DNA of 64,000 nt, taken from positions 39,984 to 103,983 of the forward strand of contig NZ_AUXY01000079.1 in the NCBI RefSeq assembly GCF_001625695.1, read 5' to 3'. Below are positions 55,252 to 63,736 of the stretch, piece after piece. A program made the translations under genes and the position numbers. This stretch comes from Pseudoalteromonas luteoviolacea H33-S. GTDB lineage: Bacteria > Pseudomonadota > Gammaproteobacteria > Enterobacterales > Alteromonadaceae. Position 1 is the stretch's first letter. Each line of letters opens with the position of its first letter. Below the pieces are notes generated by a model. The model searched no databases. It saw nothing but the letters and a program-made list of their open reading frames with translations, and was not told the DNA's origin.

Positions 55252-55820
55252 TCAATCCGCGCAAACCAGTTTGCTATATGAGGAAAGTCACTTAAATTAA
55301 CACCCGCTTTTACAGCCAGTTTTGGGTAAGTATACAAGGCAATATCGGCAATGCTTGGTTTGGCACCTAACAAGTAGTCGCGATCACTTAAATGTTTGTC
55401 CAAATAAACAAAAAAGCAGATTGTTTTATCATAGGTTTGCTCAAGGTCCCCGGGTTTACCAATGACCTTAATGCCACGATATAAATTAGGACCGCTGAGT
55501 ACCTCACCAGCTGACATGGATAAAAATTTTTGTACTTCTGCTCTCAGTAAAACTTCCTCTGGATACCAAGTGTTATCCGCATCATACTTTTGAGCGAGGT
55601 AAACTAAAATCGCATTCGAGTCACAGATCACAGCGTCACCATCAACCAACACAGGCACCTGTCCAAGAGGATTTAGCGCCACAAACTCCTCTCTCTTGTG
55701 TTCCTGCGTATGTGGGTCTAGCAACTTGAGTTCATATGGAAGCCCAAGAATAGATAAAAAGTGTCTTATCTTGTGACCGTTACCCGATAAAGAAAAACTA
55801 TAAAGCGTTATACCTGACAT
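55215..55820 (-). CDS. Glutathione S-transferase
   Basis: A 201-residue GST. The thioredoxin-like N-terminal domain has LYSFSLSGNGHKIRHFLSILGLPYEL and VPVLVDGDAVICDSNAILVYLAQKY (cis-Pro and ES-like motif, here DSN). The all-alpha C-terminal domain has KPSIADIALYTYPKLAV. It conjugates glutathione to electrophiles or reduces peroxides; substrate unknown. Its 3' end is duplicated at 54108-54218. Confidence 0.9.
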   Translation of the reverse strand: MSGITLYSFSLSGNGHKIRHFLSILGLPYELKLLDPHTQEHKREEFVALNPLGQVPVLVDGDAVICDSNAILVYLAQKYDADNTWYPEEVLLRAEVQKFLSMSAGEVLSGPNLYRGIKVIGKPGDLEQTYDKTICFFVYLDKHLSDRDYLLGAKPSIADIALYTYPKLAVKAGVNLSDFPHIANWFARIESGLSYVDAPEK

Positions 55821-55943
55821 AAGGATCCTTTTACCTGTTAGTTAGTTTATCTTGAATGCCGTTGATGCATTCAACAATTCGGCTTAGTTTTTCACAGACT
55901 TGCAAATGAGTAAATTAAGTATTTTTGAAGATTTCAGTCTAAC

Positions 55944-56357
55944 CTAGTCACTGTTTCGCTGTGCTGGTATATCACTGAGATACTCTACAAACTCAACCTC
56001 AAATCCATCGGGATCAATAAAATACACATTTTTTCGATATGCATGGACTGGACCTACTTTATCCACCTCAAAACCAGCTTGCTCAAGACGCTTTACCACC
56101 CCGTCAATACTGTTGACCACATAAGCGAAGTGACCCAGACCAACTTGGTGTTCCTTCAATACTCTATTTTGCCCTTCACCATGGTCACTAAAAGCAAGAT
56201 AGTGGTGATCATCACCAAAATGCAGCCATGTTCGCGGTTTACCAAACCACTCGCCATTGCCTTTGCTCCTGACTTTCCAGTGTGGAAAAGCAGCTCGATA
56301 AAAAGTTAATGCAGTGTCTATGTTCTTAACTACTAAATTGACATGTTCCAAATACAT
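55944..56357 (-). CDS. VOC-family (glyoxalase/bleomycin resistance-like) protein
   Basis: A 137-residue VOC protein: EHVNLVVKNIDTALTFYRAAFPHW, WLHFGDDHHYLAFSDHG, GLGHFAYVVNSIDGVVKRLEQAGFEV and VYFIDPDGFEVEFVEY, the paired beta-alpha-beta-beta-beta modules with His and Glu metal ligands. Substrate unknown (glyoxalase, dioxygenase or binding protein). GGAGG overlaps the stop codon of the tiny upstream ORF at 56367, suggesting coupling. Confidence 0.87.
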   Translation of the reverse strand: MYLEHVNLVVKNIDTALTFYRAAFPHWKVRSKGNGEWFGKPRTWLHFGDDHHYLAFSDHGEGQNRVLKEHQVGLGHFAYVVNSIDGVVKRLEQAGFEVDKVGPVHAYRKNVYFIDPDGFEVEFVEYLSDIPAQRNSD

Positions 56358-56366
56358 ATGTGCCTC

Positions 56367-56450
56367 CTATTTATTTTCCATGGTGAGCTTAAACGTGGCA
56401 CTTTTATCAGCAGTTAATTGTTCTATATAAAGTTTAATAACGTTTTTCAT
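56367..56450 (-). CDS. 27-residue leader-like peptide upstream of the VOC gene
   Basis: MKNVIKLYIEQLTADK and eleven more residues, with a very strong ribosome site (GGAGGGAAGACC) before ATG 56450. Its TAG stop (56367-56369) overlaps the ribosome site of the VOC gene, 9 nt before that ATG. Possibly a translational coupler or a small protein; no family known. Confidence 0.45.
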   Translation of the reverse strand: MKNVIKLYIEQLTADKSATFKLTMENK

Positions 56451-56463
56451 GGTCTTCCCTCCG

Positions 56464-56502
56464 TAAGTTGAGTGGCACTTTAAAATCTCAACTTAACTTG
56501 AG
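56464..56502. promoter_or_regulatory. Nested inverted repeats upstream of the VOC unit
   Basis: TAAGTTGAG (56464-56472) faces CTCAACTTA (56487-56495), which itself starts CTCAA-N6-TTGAG (56487-56502). Three TTGAG half-sites in 39 bp suggest an operator between the divergent VOC and nuclease genes. Confidence 0.4.
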
Positions 56503-56651
56503 GTAAAGACTTATTTTGATATTTTTTGAAAAACTGGCCACACGAGCTAAAACCTCACTTGCCAGAGTGCTGAAAAAGCAAATACGCTATTGGTATCAGG
56601 CCTTAGAAAATGTAATATTTATGTTTAAAATTCATTTTTAGAGGGAACACT

Positions 56652-57647
56652 ATGTGGATGATTAGAGCCGGTGAAGGCGCATATTTAGTTGACGATTTTG
56701 AGAAAGCAGCCTGCGTTAGTATAGGCTGGAACGAAATCGGAGATTTATCTGACATCGCTAATGAATCAGATTTAAAGTCTAAATACTTGGCATCCTTTCA
56801 AGGCCAGCATACATCAAAATCGAGTAATGCCGTCGCCATGATTAAGAAATTTCGCTTTGACATGAAAGTGGGCGATCTGGCAATTACCTACAATCCATCT
56901 AGCAGGGAGTATTTGGTTGGCGAAATCATAAGTGACTACACTTATGTGCAAGATATTATTGATGATGAGAGTTTCAATCATATTCGTAAAGTCAAGTGGC
57001 TTGGTCATGTCAGCCGCGATGCATTGAGCGTATCTTCTCGCAATACTCTCGGCAGCACACTCACCGTCTTTGCCGTTAACCAAGACGTCGCATCCGAAAT
57101 TAAAAGAAACTTAGACCATCAGCAACCAAACCAAGTGGAAGTGCTTGCAGAAGAAAATGAAAAAGCAATTGAGCAATCTCGAAACGATGTCATTGAACAA
57201 TCAAGCGAGCTTATAAAAGACCGCATCATCGCTATCTCACCAGAAGATATGGAATACTTAGTTGCAGGTGTATTAAGAGCGATGGGGTATCGGACTCGTG
57301 TGTCAAACAAAGGCATGGATCGAGGTGTGGATATATTCGCCTCTCCTGATGGGATCGGGCTTGAATCTCCTAGAATAAAAGTCGAGGTAAAACACCAAAA
57401 AAATAAACGTATGACCTCGCAACACTTACGAAGCTTTATTGGCGGACTCCGCGAAGGTGATCGTGCTTTATACGTCAGTACAGGTGGATTTACTAAAGAC
57501 GCAAAATATGAAGCCGATCGTTCAAATATCCCTTTGACCCTCATTGATATTGACGATTTAATGAAACTCATCACTGAGCATTACGACGAGTTCGACATAG
57601 AAACCCGTGTTTTACTGCCCCTCACCAAGGTGTATTGGCCGAGGTAA
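56652..57647 (+). CDS. Mrr-like restriction endonuclease with N-terminal EVE/PUA-like region
   Basis: A 331-residue protein. Residues 1-150 (MWMIRAGEGAYLVDDFEKAACVSIGW ... KVGDLAITYNPSSREYLVGEI) resemble EVE/PUA-like modified-base or RNA recognition modules fused to nucleases. The C-terminal Mrr_cat domain (about 200-320) has RAMGYRTRVSNKGMDRGVDIFA (catalytic Asp) and IKVEVKHQKNKRMTSQHLRSFIGGL (E-x-K). The layout is typical of type IV restriction of modified DNA. It stands alone, with AGAGGGAACACT before ATG 56652. Confidence 0.85.
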   Translation: MWMIRAGEGAYLVDDFEKAACVSIGWNEIGDLSDIANESDLKSKYLASFQGQHTSKSSNAVAMIKKFRFDMKVGDLAITYNPSSREYLVGEIISDYTYVQDIIDDESFNHIRKVKWLGHVSRDALSVSSRNTLGSTLTVFAVNQDVASEIKRNLDHQQPNQVEVLAEENEKAIEQSRNDVIEQSSELIKDRIIAISPEDMEYLVAGVLRAMGYRTRVSNKGMDRGVDIFASPDGIGLESPRIKVEVKHQKNKRMTSQHLRSFIGGLREGDRALYVSTGGFTKDAKYEADRSNIPLTLIDIDDLMKLITEHYDEFDIETRVLLPLTKVYWPR

Positions 57648-57751
57648 AGTAATTAAAGCGTCACTCTTAAAACCTGATTTCGCATCAAAATCACTGAGTA
57701 ATGCACTCAAAATTGCACTTTAACACGCATCAATACCAAACTTGGTGATTT

Positions 57752-58657
57752 TTATTTCCGTAAAAGCCTCTCAGAAAACACAGCCTGAATAAACTCAACA
57801 AATGCGGCAACTTTAGGAATATGCAGACGGTTTTTAGGATATAGCGCGTAAACATCCACCGCTGGTAACTCCCAGTGAGGCAATATAGGCTCAAGCAGAT
57901 CTTTTTCAGGACTTTGCGAACACATGTAATCTGGCAGTATGGCAACGCCAATGCCATCGACGACCATTTGCTTAAGCACAATGTAATCATCCACCCGCAT
58001 TCTAGGTGAAATAGTGACATCGCATTGCTGTGTGTCATTAACCAAACTGACGACCTCAGACTTTTGAATACTGCTCATCAACAATACATCTAAATGAGCT
58101 AACTGTTCTGGATGACTGATAACGCCATGCTGTTCAACAAATTCTCGACTTGCATAAAACCTTCTCGAAACACGCCCTAAACGCTTAGCAACCAAACGTG
58201 AATCAGCTAACTCTCCTATTCTGATCACCAAATCAAACCCTTCTTCAATCACATCAACTCTGCGATTTAGCAGGCTCAATTGCAAATTAACCTGATTGTA
58301 CTGATGCATGAACTTACTCAATACAGGTTTTAAAATTTCGTGTCCCATGCCCACAGACATGCCCACTTTGAGTTCACCAGCCACCTCGTTGAGTGCTTTT
58401 GCAACACTGGCATGAGCCAACTCAATATGCGCTTTGATCTGCTTGCAGTGTTCAAGGTAAACACGCCCCGCTTCCGTTAAATGCTGCGTTCGAGTTGTGC
58501 GCTCTAGCAAAGTGATACCTAAGCTGGCTTCCAATTGCGCAACCTTTCTACTCAAATTGGCTTTTGGCATATTTAGTCGCTCTGCTGCCACCGTAAAGCT
58601 GCCAGCTTCCACCACAGCCAAAAACAGCAGCATGGCATTCACATCGGTTTTTTCCAT
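57752..58657 (-). CDS. LysR-family transcriptional regulator
   Basis: A LysR protein of about 301 residues with N-terminal HTH (FLAVVEAGSFTVAAERLNMPKANLSRKVAQLEASLGITLLERTTRTQHLT) and effector domain (FDLVIRIGELADSRLVAKRLGRVSRRFYAS). AAGGTGAGGGCG supports ATG 58657. It is divergent from the pirin gene, 125 bp apart, and probably controls it, as is common for LysR/pirin pairs. Confidence 0.9.
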   Translation of the reverse strand: MEKTDVNAMLLFLAVVEAGSFTVAAERLNMPKANLSRKVAQLEASLGITLLERTTRTQHLTEAGRVYLEHCKQIKAHIELAHASVAKALNEVAGELKVGMSVGMGHEILKPVLSKFMHQYNQVNLQLSLLNRRVDVIEEGFDLVIRIGELADSRLVAKRLGRVSRRFYASREFVEQHGVISHPEQLAHLDVLLMSSIQKSEVVSLVNDTQQCDVTISPRMRVDDYIVLKQMVVDGIGVAILPDYMCSQSPEKDLLEPILPHWELPAVDVYALYPKNRLHIPKVAAFVEFIQAVFSERLLRK

Positions 58658-58782
58658 CGCCCTCACCTTATTGTTGTTATATATGGAAAAGTAATTCTAT
58701 TTTATAGGTATATATAAAACAACTATCTGCTCGTACACTTTACTCATCACTTCGAAACAAGATTAAAAATTAGGAAATGACC

Positions 58783-59466
58783 ATGAAAACTCTTTCAAGA
58801 GACTCTTTAGAACTAGGCGGTTTTGCAGGCATTACAGAGCACAGATTAGTCACAGATAGCCGCGTTTTTGCAGGGCGTAAAAAGCCAGAAACATTTGAAG
58901 GGCTTGGCAGCATGGTGTACTTAGCAGATGCGCGTTACTTACCAAAAGGCCAGTCGGGTATGCACCCACATAGCGAAATTGACGTCATTTCGATTGTCTT
59001 AGAAGGCCGAGTAAGCCACGAAGGGTCGTTAGAACATGGAAAAGACTTGAGCGCAGGTGATGTGCAAGTGCAAAGAGCAGGCGGTGAAGGCTTTAGCCAC
59101 AATGAGATTAACCCAGATGACAAACCAAATCGCATGTTACAAGTGTGGGCACTACCCGAAGTTGCAGGCCAGCCAGCCCAGTACAAGTCATACACACCCA
59201 AAAGCAATGGCGTCACACGTATTTATGGCGGTAGCGACAGTCAAACAGAGACTTTTGCTAGCGCAACCACCATGGATATTGCACATTTGGATGTCACACA
59301 AAACCTTTTCTTAGAAAAGACCGCTTTAGTTTACGTGATTTCTGGACAAGCACAGGTAGAGCAGCAAGGTCAATTAACGCAAGTGAAAGAAGGAGATTTG
59401 ATTGAGGCTGGCAATCTAGCAATAACAGCCACTGAGCAATTACATTTACTGATTGTGTCACATTAA
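58783..59466 (+). CDS. Pirin-family protein
   Basis: A 227-residue bicupin of the YhhW/pirin type. Metal-binding motif MHPHSEIDVISIVLEGRVSHEGSLEHGKDLSAGDVQVQRAGGEGFSHNEI (residues 61-110) with the ligand His, His, His and Glu set, then a second cupin (LFLEKTALVYVISGQAQVEQ). Pirins of this type act as quercetinase-like dioxygenases or as redox-linked cofactors. AGGAA favours ATG 58783 over 58777. The small membrane protein gene follows after 29 bp. Confidence 0.9.
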   Translation: MKTLSRDSLELGGFAGITEHRLVTDSRVFAGRKKPETFEGLGSMVYLADARYLPKGQSGMHPHSEIDVISIVLEGRVSHEGSLEHGKDLSAGDVQVQRAGGEGFSHNEINPDDKPNRMLQVWALPEVAGQPAQYKSYTPKSNGVTRIYGGSDSQTETFASATTMDIAHLDVTQNLFLEKTALVYVISGQAQVEQQGQLTQVKEGDLIEAGNLAITATEQLHLLIVSH

Positions 59467-59495
59467 TGTGGCACTGAAATAGGAGCACATACACA

Positions 59496-59702
59496 ATGCA
59501 AACTAAGGCCCCCAATACACACATAATGATGTTGATAAACTATCTTGCGTTGTTTCCCTTGGTCTATTTTATACCCGAGTGGTTAGCACCCATGATAGGC
59601 AGCAACAAGCTCGTTCATACCGCACTGGTACTCGCGATTATCGTGCCGATTATTTCTTACTTTGTGATGCCATTGGCCGTAAAAGCGCTGACGAGAAAAT
59701 GA
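59496..59702 (+). CDS. Small two-TM membrane protein
   Basis: A 68-residue protein with two hydrophobic segments (MLINYLALFPLVYFIPEWL and ALVLAIIVPIISYFVMPLAV) and a basic end (KALTRK). AGGAGCACATACACA precedes ATG 59496. Probably co-transcribed with the pirin gene. Function unknown. Confidence 0.65.
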   Translation: MQTKAPNTHIMMLINYLALFPLVYFIPEWLAPMIGSNKLVHTALVLAIIVPIISYFVMPLAVKALTRK

Positions 59703-60089
59703 TGAACACATATACGGCCACCAGCCTAGGTGGCTTGCCTGCTGCATACTAAAAAGCATGGTATTGCTGCCAAGCACCTTGCTATCAAACCTGTATAAAA
59801 TTTCTTGCTCTACCGTCATATTTCCCAACTCCCTTAATAAAACCCCTTGGGCTCAGGGTACACGGTCAATGATACACAATACTGACCTCAACTGAGAACT
59901 CAGCACCTTGACAGTCATATAAAGAATACAACTATACGCCTGAAAAATGTGTCAGTTAAAACTGAGAATTAAGTGATGGACAGGTACAAGCATGCAACGT
60001 ACAATATGAAACTCATATAAGTTACTGAAAAGTAACAAAAATAAATTTAAAGTTACCACTTTAAAAGCTCATTTTAAAAGGACATCATT
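59703..60089. other. Intergenic region
   Basis: A 387-bp spacer with no credible frame. AAAAGGACATCATT before 60090 is the ribosome site of the next gene. Confidence 0.4.
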
Positions 60090-60497
60090 ATGAACGCCAT
60101 CAAAGCAATCGCCCTTACAGCTGTCGCAGCAGTTACACTCACTCTAACGGCGGTTTTTACCCTAGGCCATGGAAATCACACTCTCAAAGCAATGGCATTT
60201 GGCGACCAAGTGATAGAGTATAATATTTACAGAAGCGGTAGCAGGGATACCAATTTCGAAGATACGATTGACTATATTGAAATGCGTCTAAAAGACATGC
60301 AAGCAGACGAACACTATGTGCAATATAAAGTTGATACTGCAACAACAAAAACACCGTTTATTGCGGAGCACCAACGTATAAAAATCACTTATCATCGTAA
60401 CCTAACAGCCACGTTGTGCGGAAAATTTGGTGGGTATGTTGGCATTTATGCCAAAGATAAAGATGAGCCGCTAGAAGATAAATGCATCACAATTTAA
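60090..60497 (+). CDS. Secreted or membrane-anchored protein of unknown function
   Basis: A 135-residue protein with an N-terminal hydrophobic segment (AIALTAVAAVTLTLTAVFTLG), either signal peptide or anchor. The rest is mixed (EYNIYRSGSRDTNFEDTIDYIEMRLKDM, then a beta-rich end with LCGKFGGYVGIYAKD and a second Cys in DKCITI). No family recognised. Confidence 0.65.
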   Translation: MNAIKAIALTAVAAVTLTLTAVFTLGHGNHTLKAMAFGDQVIEYNIYRSGSRDTNFEDTIDYIEMRLKDMQADEHYVQYKVDTATTKTPFIAEHQRIKITYHRNLTATLCGKFGGYVGIYAKDKDEPLEDKCITI

Positions 60498-60542
60498 CCC
60501 TGCTTAATAGGTAAAGGGCACGATTAGAGGTGTCCTTTTACC

Positions 60543-61565
60543 CTAGTCTACTTGGCCCTTTCGCTTGTCCATGAGCTCAAACCCCAGCTTAGCGACTTTT
60601 TGCCCTTTTAGTTTATGCATACCCGAAATGTTAGACAAAATGATATACCCAGCGCGGTTTTCTACATCCATGATCATCACAGAGCTATACCCACCTGTAC
60701 CACCATCATGAAAATATACTGTGTCTGATTGATTATCTCCTTGAAAAACATACCAACCCAAACCCATTTGGGTATGGCCTTGCTTAAACAAGACTTGGCG
60801 CTGTAACATTGCCCAAGCATGCATGTCGTCAAAATGAGCCTTCATAAACTGCCCGAGATCTTGCACAGTCGACAGCATGGCCCCCGCACCTTGCAACACA
60901 CCTAAATCCCAATTTTCGGTCGGGTCGCCGCGCTTATTTAAGCCCATCACTAACTCGCCATGCACATCACGCCAATTACAAAAGCTGCGCGACATGCCAA
61001 GCGGTTCAAAAAGACGCTTTTGCAGTAACTGTGTAAAGTTCATGCCCTCTATTTTAGCTAAAACATAACCCAGCAACCCCACTCCTAAATTTGAGTAGTT
61101 ATGCTTTTTTGTGCGATTAATTTTGATATCGCTGGCAAGATGTGCCAGCAAGTCGGCTTCTAAATAGGCCTGATAGGGGTTGTCTTTACGCTTAAATAAC
61201 GCCTGCCATAATAGCCCCGGTGGTAATCTAGGCAAGCCTGACGTATGGGTCGCTAACGACTCAAACGTGATCTTTTCATTGTCAGCAATAGCCAAGTCAA
61301 GATGAGAAGTAATCGGATCGGTTAAGGCCAACTTGCCTTCACACACCATCTGCGCCAACACAGCATTAGTAAACAACTTGGTGAGCGAACCAATCTCAAA
61401 TACAGAAGCACGATTGTCAATTTGCTCAACGCCTTTGTTGCCATGCCTTGCACCATAATACTGGCATTGGCCTGCGTCGAACTTAGCCACCGCCAGCTCG
61501 GTGTTGGGCGAAAACGCCTTGGCGACTTTATGAATTGACTGTATTTCGTGATCCGCAAATTGCAT
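60543..61565 (-). CDS. Serine hydrolase, class C beta-lactamase fold
   Basis: A 340-residue protein of the beta-lactamase/transpeptidase-like (PF00144) family. It has S-x-x-K in FEIGSLTKLFTNA (Ser near 58), Y-S-N in KKHNYSNLGVGLLGY (near 157), and HDGGTGGYSS (H-x-G motif near 288). There is no signal peptide, which fits cytosolic esterase or peptidase members rather than AmpC. AAAGGGACAGCT precedes ATG 61565. Confidence 0.85.
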   Translation of the reverse strand: MQFADHEIQSIHKVAKAFSPNTELAVAKFDAGQCQYYGARHGNKGVEQIDNRASVFEIGSLTKLFTNAVLAQMVCEGKLALTDPITSHLDLAIADNEKITFESLATHTSGLPRLPPGLLWQALFKRKDNPYQAYLEADLLAHLASDIKINRTKKHNYSNLGVGLLGYVLAKIEGMNFTQLLQKRLFEPLGMSRSFCNWRDVHGELVMGLNKRGDPTENWDLGVLQGAGAMLSTVQDLGQFMKAHFDDMHAWAMLQRQVLFKQGHTQMGLGWYVFQGDNQSDTVYFHDGGTGGYSSVMIMDVENRAGYIILSNISGMHKLKGQKVAKLGFELMDKRKGQVD

Positions 61566-61686
61566 AGCTGTCCCTTTACTTTTGTCTCCTATTTATTGGA
61601 GCATAAGCACAGAGACACTACAAAATGAATAACGTAAGTAAATGTTTATAGTGAAATAGTTTGTAATTTATTGGCACCTCAAAGGG

Positions 61687-62685
61687 TTAAGATGCCAACT
61701 GCTCACGATAGCTGCCTGGCGACACACCATGCCAGGTCGTAAATGCGCGAATAAATGAATTCGATTCTTGATAGCCCAATAAAAACGCCACTTCACTTAA
61801 GGATATGTGTGACTTTTGCAAATAATGCTTAGCTAATTCAGAGCGCACGTCTTGCAATACACTGTGAAAGCTCGTGTCTTCATCACTCAATTTTCGCTGC
61901 AAAGTGCGCTTACTCATGGTCAGCTTTTGCGCCACCATGTCAACTGAGCTTTGCCCAACAGGCAAGGACTCGATCAACACCGCACGAACCCGCTCAACCG
62001 TTGTTGCTGTTGCCGTTAAATCAGCCAGTTTTTGATTTAAGCCCCCTTCAAAATAAGACCACATGCTGGCGTTTGCCGTTAAAAAGGGTCGTGCGGCATC
62101 TTCGGCCTTGAATACCATAGAGAGCTTATCACCTTGCTTGAGCTGACAACCAAAAAACGTCTCATATGCACCAATATTACTGGGCAACTCAGGTAGGGTT
62201 ACCGCTAACGGCGAGGCATGATGGCGCGTTGCCATCCGCAATAGCTTGGTAAAAAACACCATTTCAGTAAGCACCAATACAGCAGGTACAGGCCCTTCAT
62301 AGCCATAACATGATAGCCCCATTTCAGTGGCAGTGTCAGTGACATCCAGATCCATTTTCATCGGGCCAATTAGGGGTTTGTAATGCTGTATACGTGATAG
62401 CGCAGTATTTAAATCAGGGCTACATAAAACAGCAAACAACAACGCATCAAACACTTCTACAGATAAATACTCCGCTACTAATAAAGGCACATCGCGACCA
62501 TCAGCGGCCTTTTCAATGGCCAACCACCAATCAAAGTACTCTTTTGGCGAGAGCATCACAGGTTCACGGTTGAATACATCTGCTGGTAACTTGGAGTACG
62601 CCACCACAGTTTCAACATCAATGTCCATGTCTTTTAATAAAATTTTACAGTTTGCATGTACTGTAAACTTGCTCGCTATTTTCAT
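61687..62685 (-). CDS. AraC-family regulator (OruR/ArgR-type sensor)
   Basis: A 332-residue regulator. The long N-terminal sensor (PF12625 type: LLKDMDIDVETVVAYSKLPADVFNREPVMLSPKEYFDWWLAIEKAA) is followed by a C-terminal AraC HTH (SVDMVAQKLTMSKRTLQRKLSDEDTSF and LSEVAFLLGYQESNSFIRAFTTWHGVSPGSYR). It lies 6 bp downstream of an SDR gene, probably in the same operon. Members often control lipid or amino acid catabolism. Confidence 0.9.
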   Translation of the reverse strand: MKIASKFTVHANCKILLKDMDIDVETVVAYSKLPADVFNREPVMLSPKEYFDWWLAIEKAADGRDVPLLVAEYLSVEVFDALLFAVLCSPDLNTALSRIQHYKPLIGPMKMDLDVTDTATEMGLSCYGYEGPVPAVLVLTEMVFFTKLLRMATRHHASPLAVTLPELPSNIGAYETFFGCQLKQGDKLSMVFKAEDAARPFLTANASMWSYFEGGLNQKLADLTATATTVERVRAVLIESLPVGQSSVDMVAQKLTMSKRTLQRKLSDEDTSFHSVLQDVRSELAKHYLQKSHISLSEVAFLLGYQESNSFIRAFTTWHGVSPGSYREQLAS

Positions 62686-62691
62686 ATCTTG

Positions 62692-63465
62692 TTACTTTTC
62701 CATTGATTGGCGTGACAACTTCAATACCATTTTACGAGGCAGTAACGGGGTGATCCAGTTCAGTAAAAACTGCAGTTTTCGTTCGTTAAACGCCACCAAC
62801 TGACCTTTTTGCATGGCTTTATAACCGCACTCGGCCACTGACTTTGCCGACCTTGCGTTTTTCCACACATCAACCCCTTCCAAATTACCGGCCGCCACAA
62901 AACCTGTATTCACCGCCCCCGGGCACAATGCCGTTGCAGTCACGCCAGTACCAGATAACTCTTCAGCCACCGCCTGCGTGTATGAGGTTACATACGCTTT
63001 TGATGCATAGTATACCGCTTGCAGTGGGCCCGGTAAAAAAGACACCGTGGATGACACATTTAAAATACGTCCACGCTGACGCGCCACCATGCCTTTTGAG
63101 TATAGATGTGTGAGATCGGTCAATGCGGTGATATTCACTTGCACCATTTGCTGATCTGCCACCATATCACGTTGGTAAAACACGCCATGACCACCAAAGC
63201 CAGCGTTATTAATAAGCACATCCACCTCAATATTCAGTGCCGATGTTTTATCAAAAATACGTTGCGCAGCACCCGGCTGAGATAAGTCTTCACTAATCAC
63301 GGTCGTTTTAATACTGTGCTTAACCTCAAGCTCTTTTGCCAAGGCATCCAACTTATCTTGAGAGCGCGCTACCAAGACTAAGTCACCCCCTTGCTGTGCA
63401 TGCAAGTGTGCTAATTCAAGTCCAATACCGCCCGATGCGCCTGTGATTAATGCTGTATTTGCCAT
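62692..63465 (-). CDS. Short-chain dehydrogenase/reductase
   Basis: A 257-residue classical SDR: Rossmann motif TGASGGIGLELA (8-19), NNAGFGG (near 87), catalytic Ser in VSSTVSF, Y-x-x-x-K in YYASKAYV (near 155-161) and PGAVNTGF. It lacks a signal peptide. It resembles the DltE/YqjQ-like NAD(P) oxidoreductases that often sit beside lipid metabolism regulators. AGAGGTAAAACAC precedes ATG 63465. Confidence 0.9.
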   Translation of the reverse strand: MANTALITGASGGIGLELAHLHAQQGGDLVLVARSQDKLDALAKELEVKHSIKTTVISEDLSQPGAAQRIFDKTSALNIEVDVLINNAGFGGHGVFYQRDMVADQQMVQVNITALTDLTHLYSKGMVARQRGRILNVSSTVSFLPGPLQAVYYASKAYVTSYTQAVAEELSGTGVTATALCPGAVNTGFVAAGNLEGVDVWKNARSAKSVAECGYKAMQKGQLVAFNERKLQFLLNWITPLLPRKMVLKLSRQSMEK

Positions 63466-63658
63466 GTGTTTTACCTCTGTTTAAACCCCGTTGATTCAAT
63501 GTGCTCAGTATAAGCATTCAAAACGCGCCACACACTGACAGATCGTGACACTCAACATGCAAAAGGTGACAAGCTGCATCAAAGGATGCCAAAGTGGAAA
63601 CCCCCATTACAGTTTTCGCGGGTTGGTAAATATCGATTGCAGCGAAACACCCATATAT

Positions 63659-63682
63659 GGATCCCGGGGCAAGCCCGGGAAG
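63659..63682. repeat. REP-like GC-rich hairpin
   Basis: GGATCCCGGGGCAAGCCCGGGA forms a stem CCCGGG / CCCGGG and resembles repetitive extragenic palindromes of gammaproteobacteria. A related fragment (CGTCATCCTGA) occurs near 63730, just before the CRISPR array. Confidence 0.45.
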
Positions 63683-63736
63683 ACGGCCAAGGGAGCACTT
63701 AAATAAAACCAACACACCAAGAGAACCCTCGTCATC

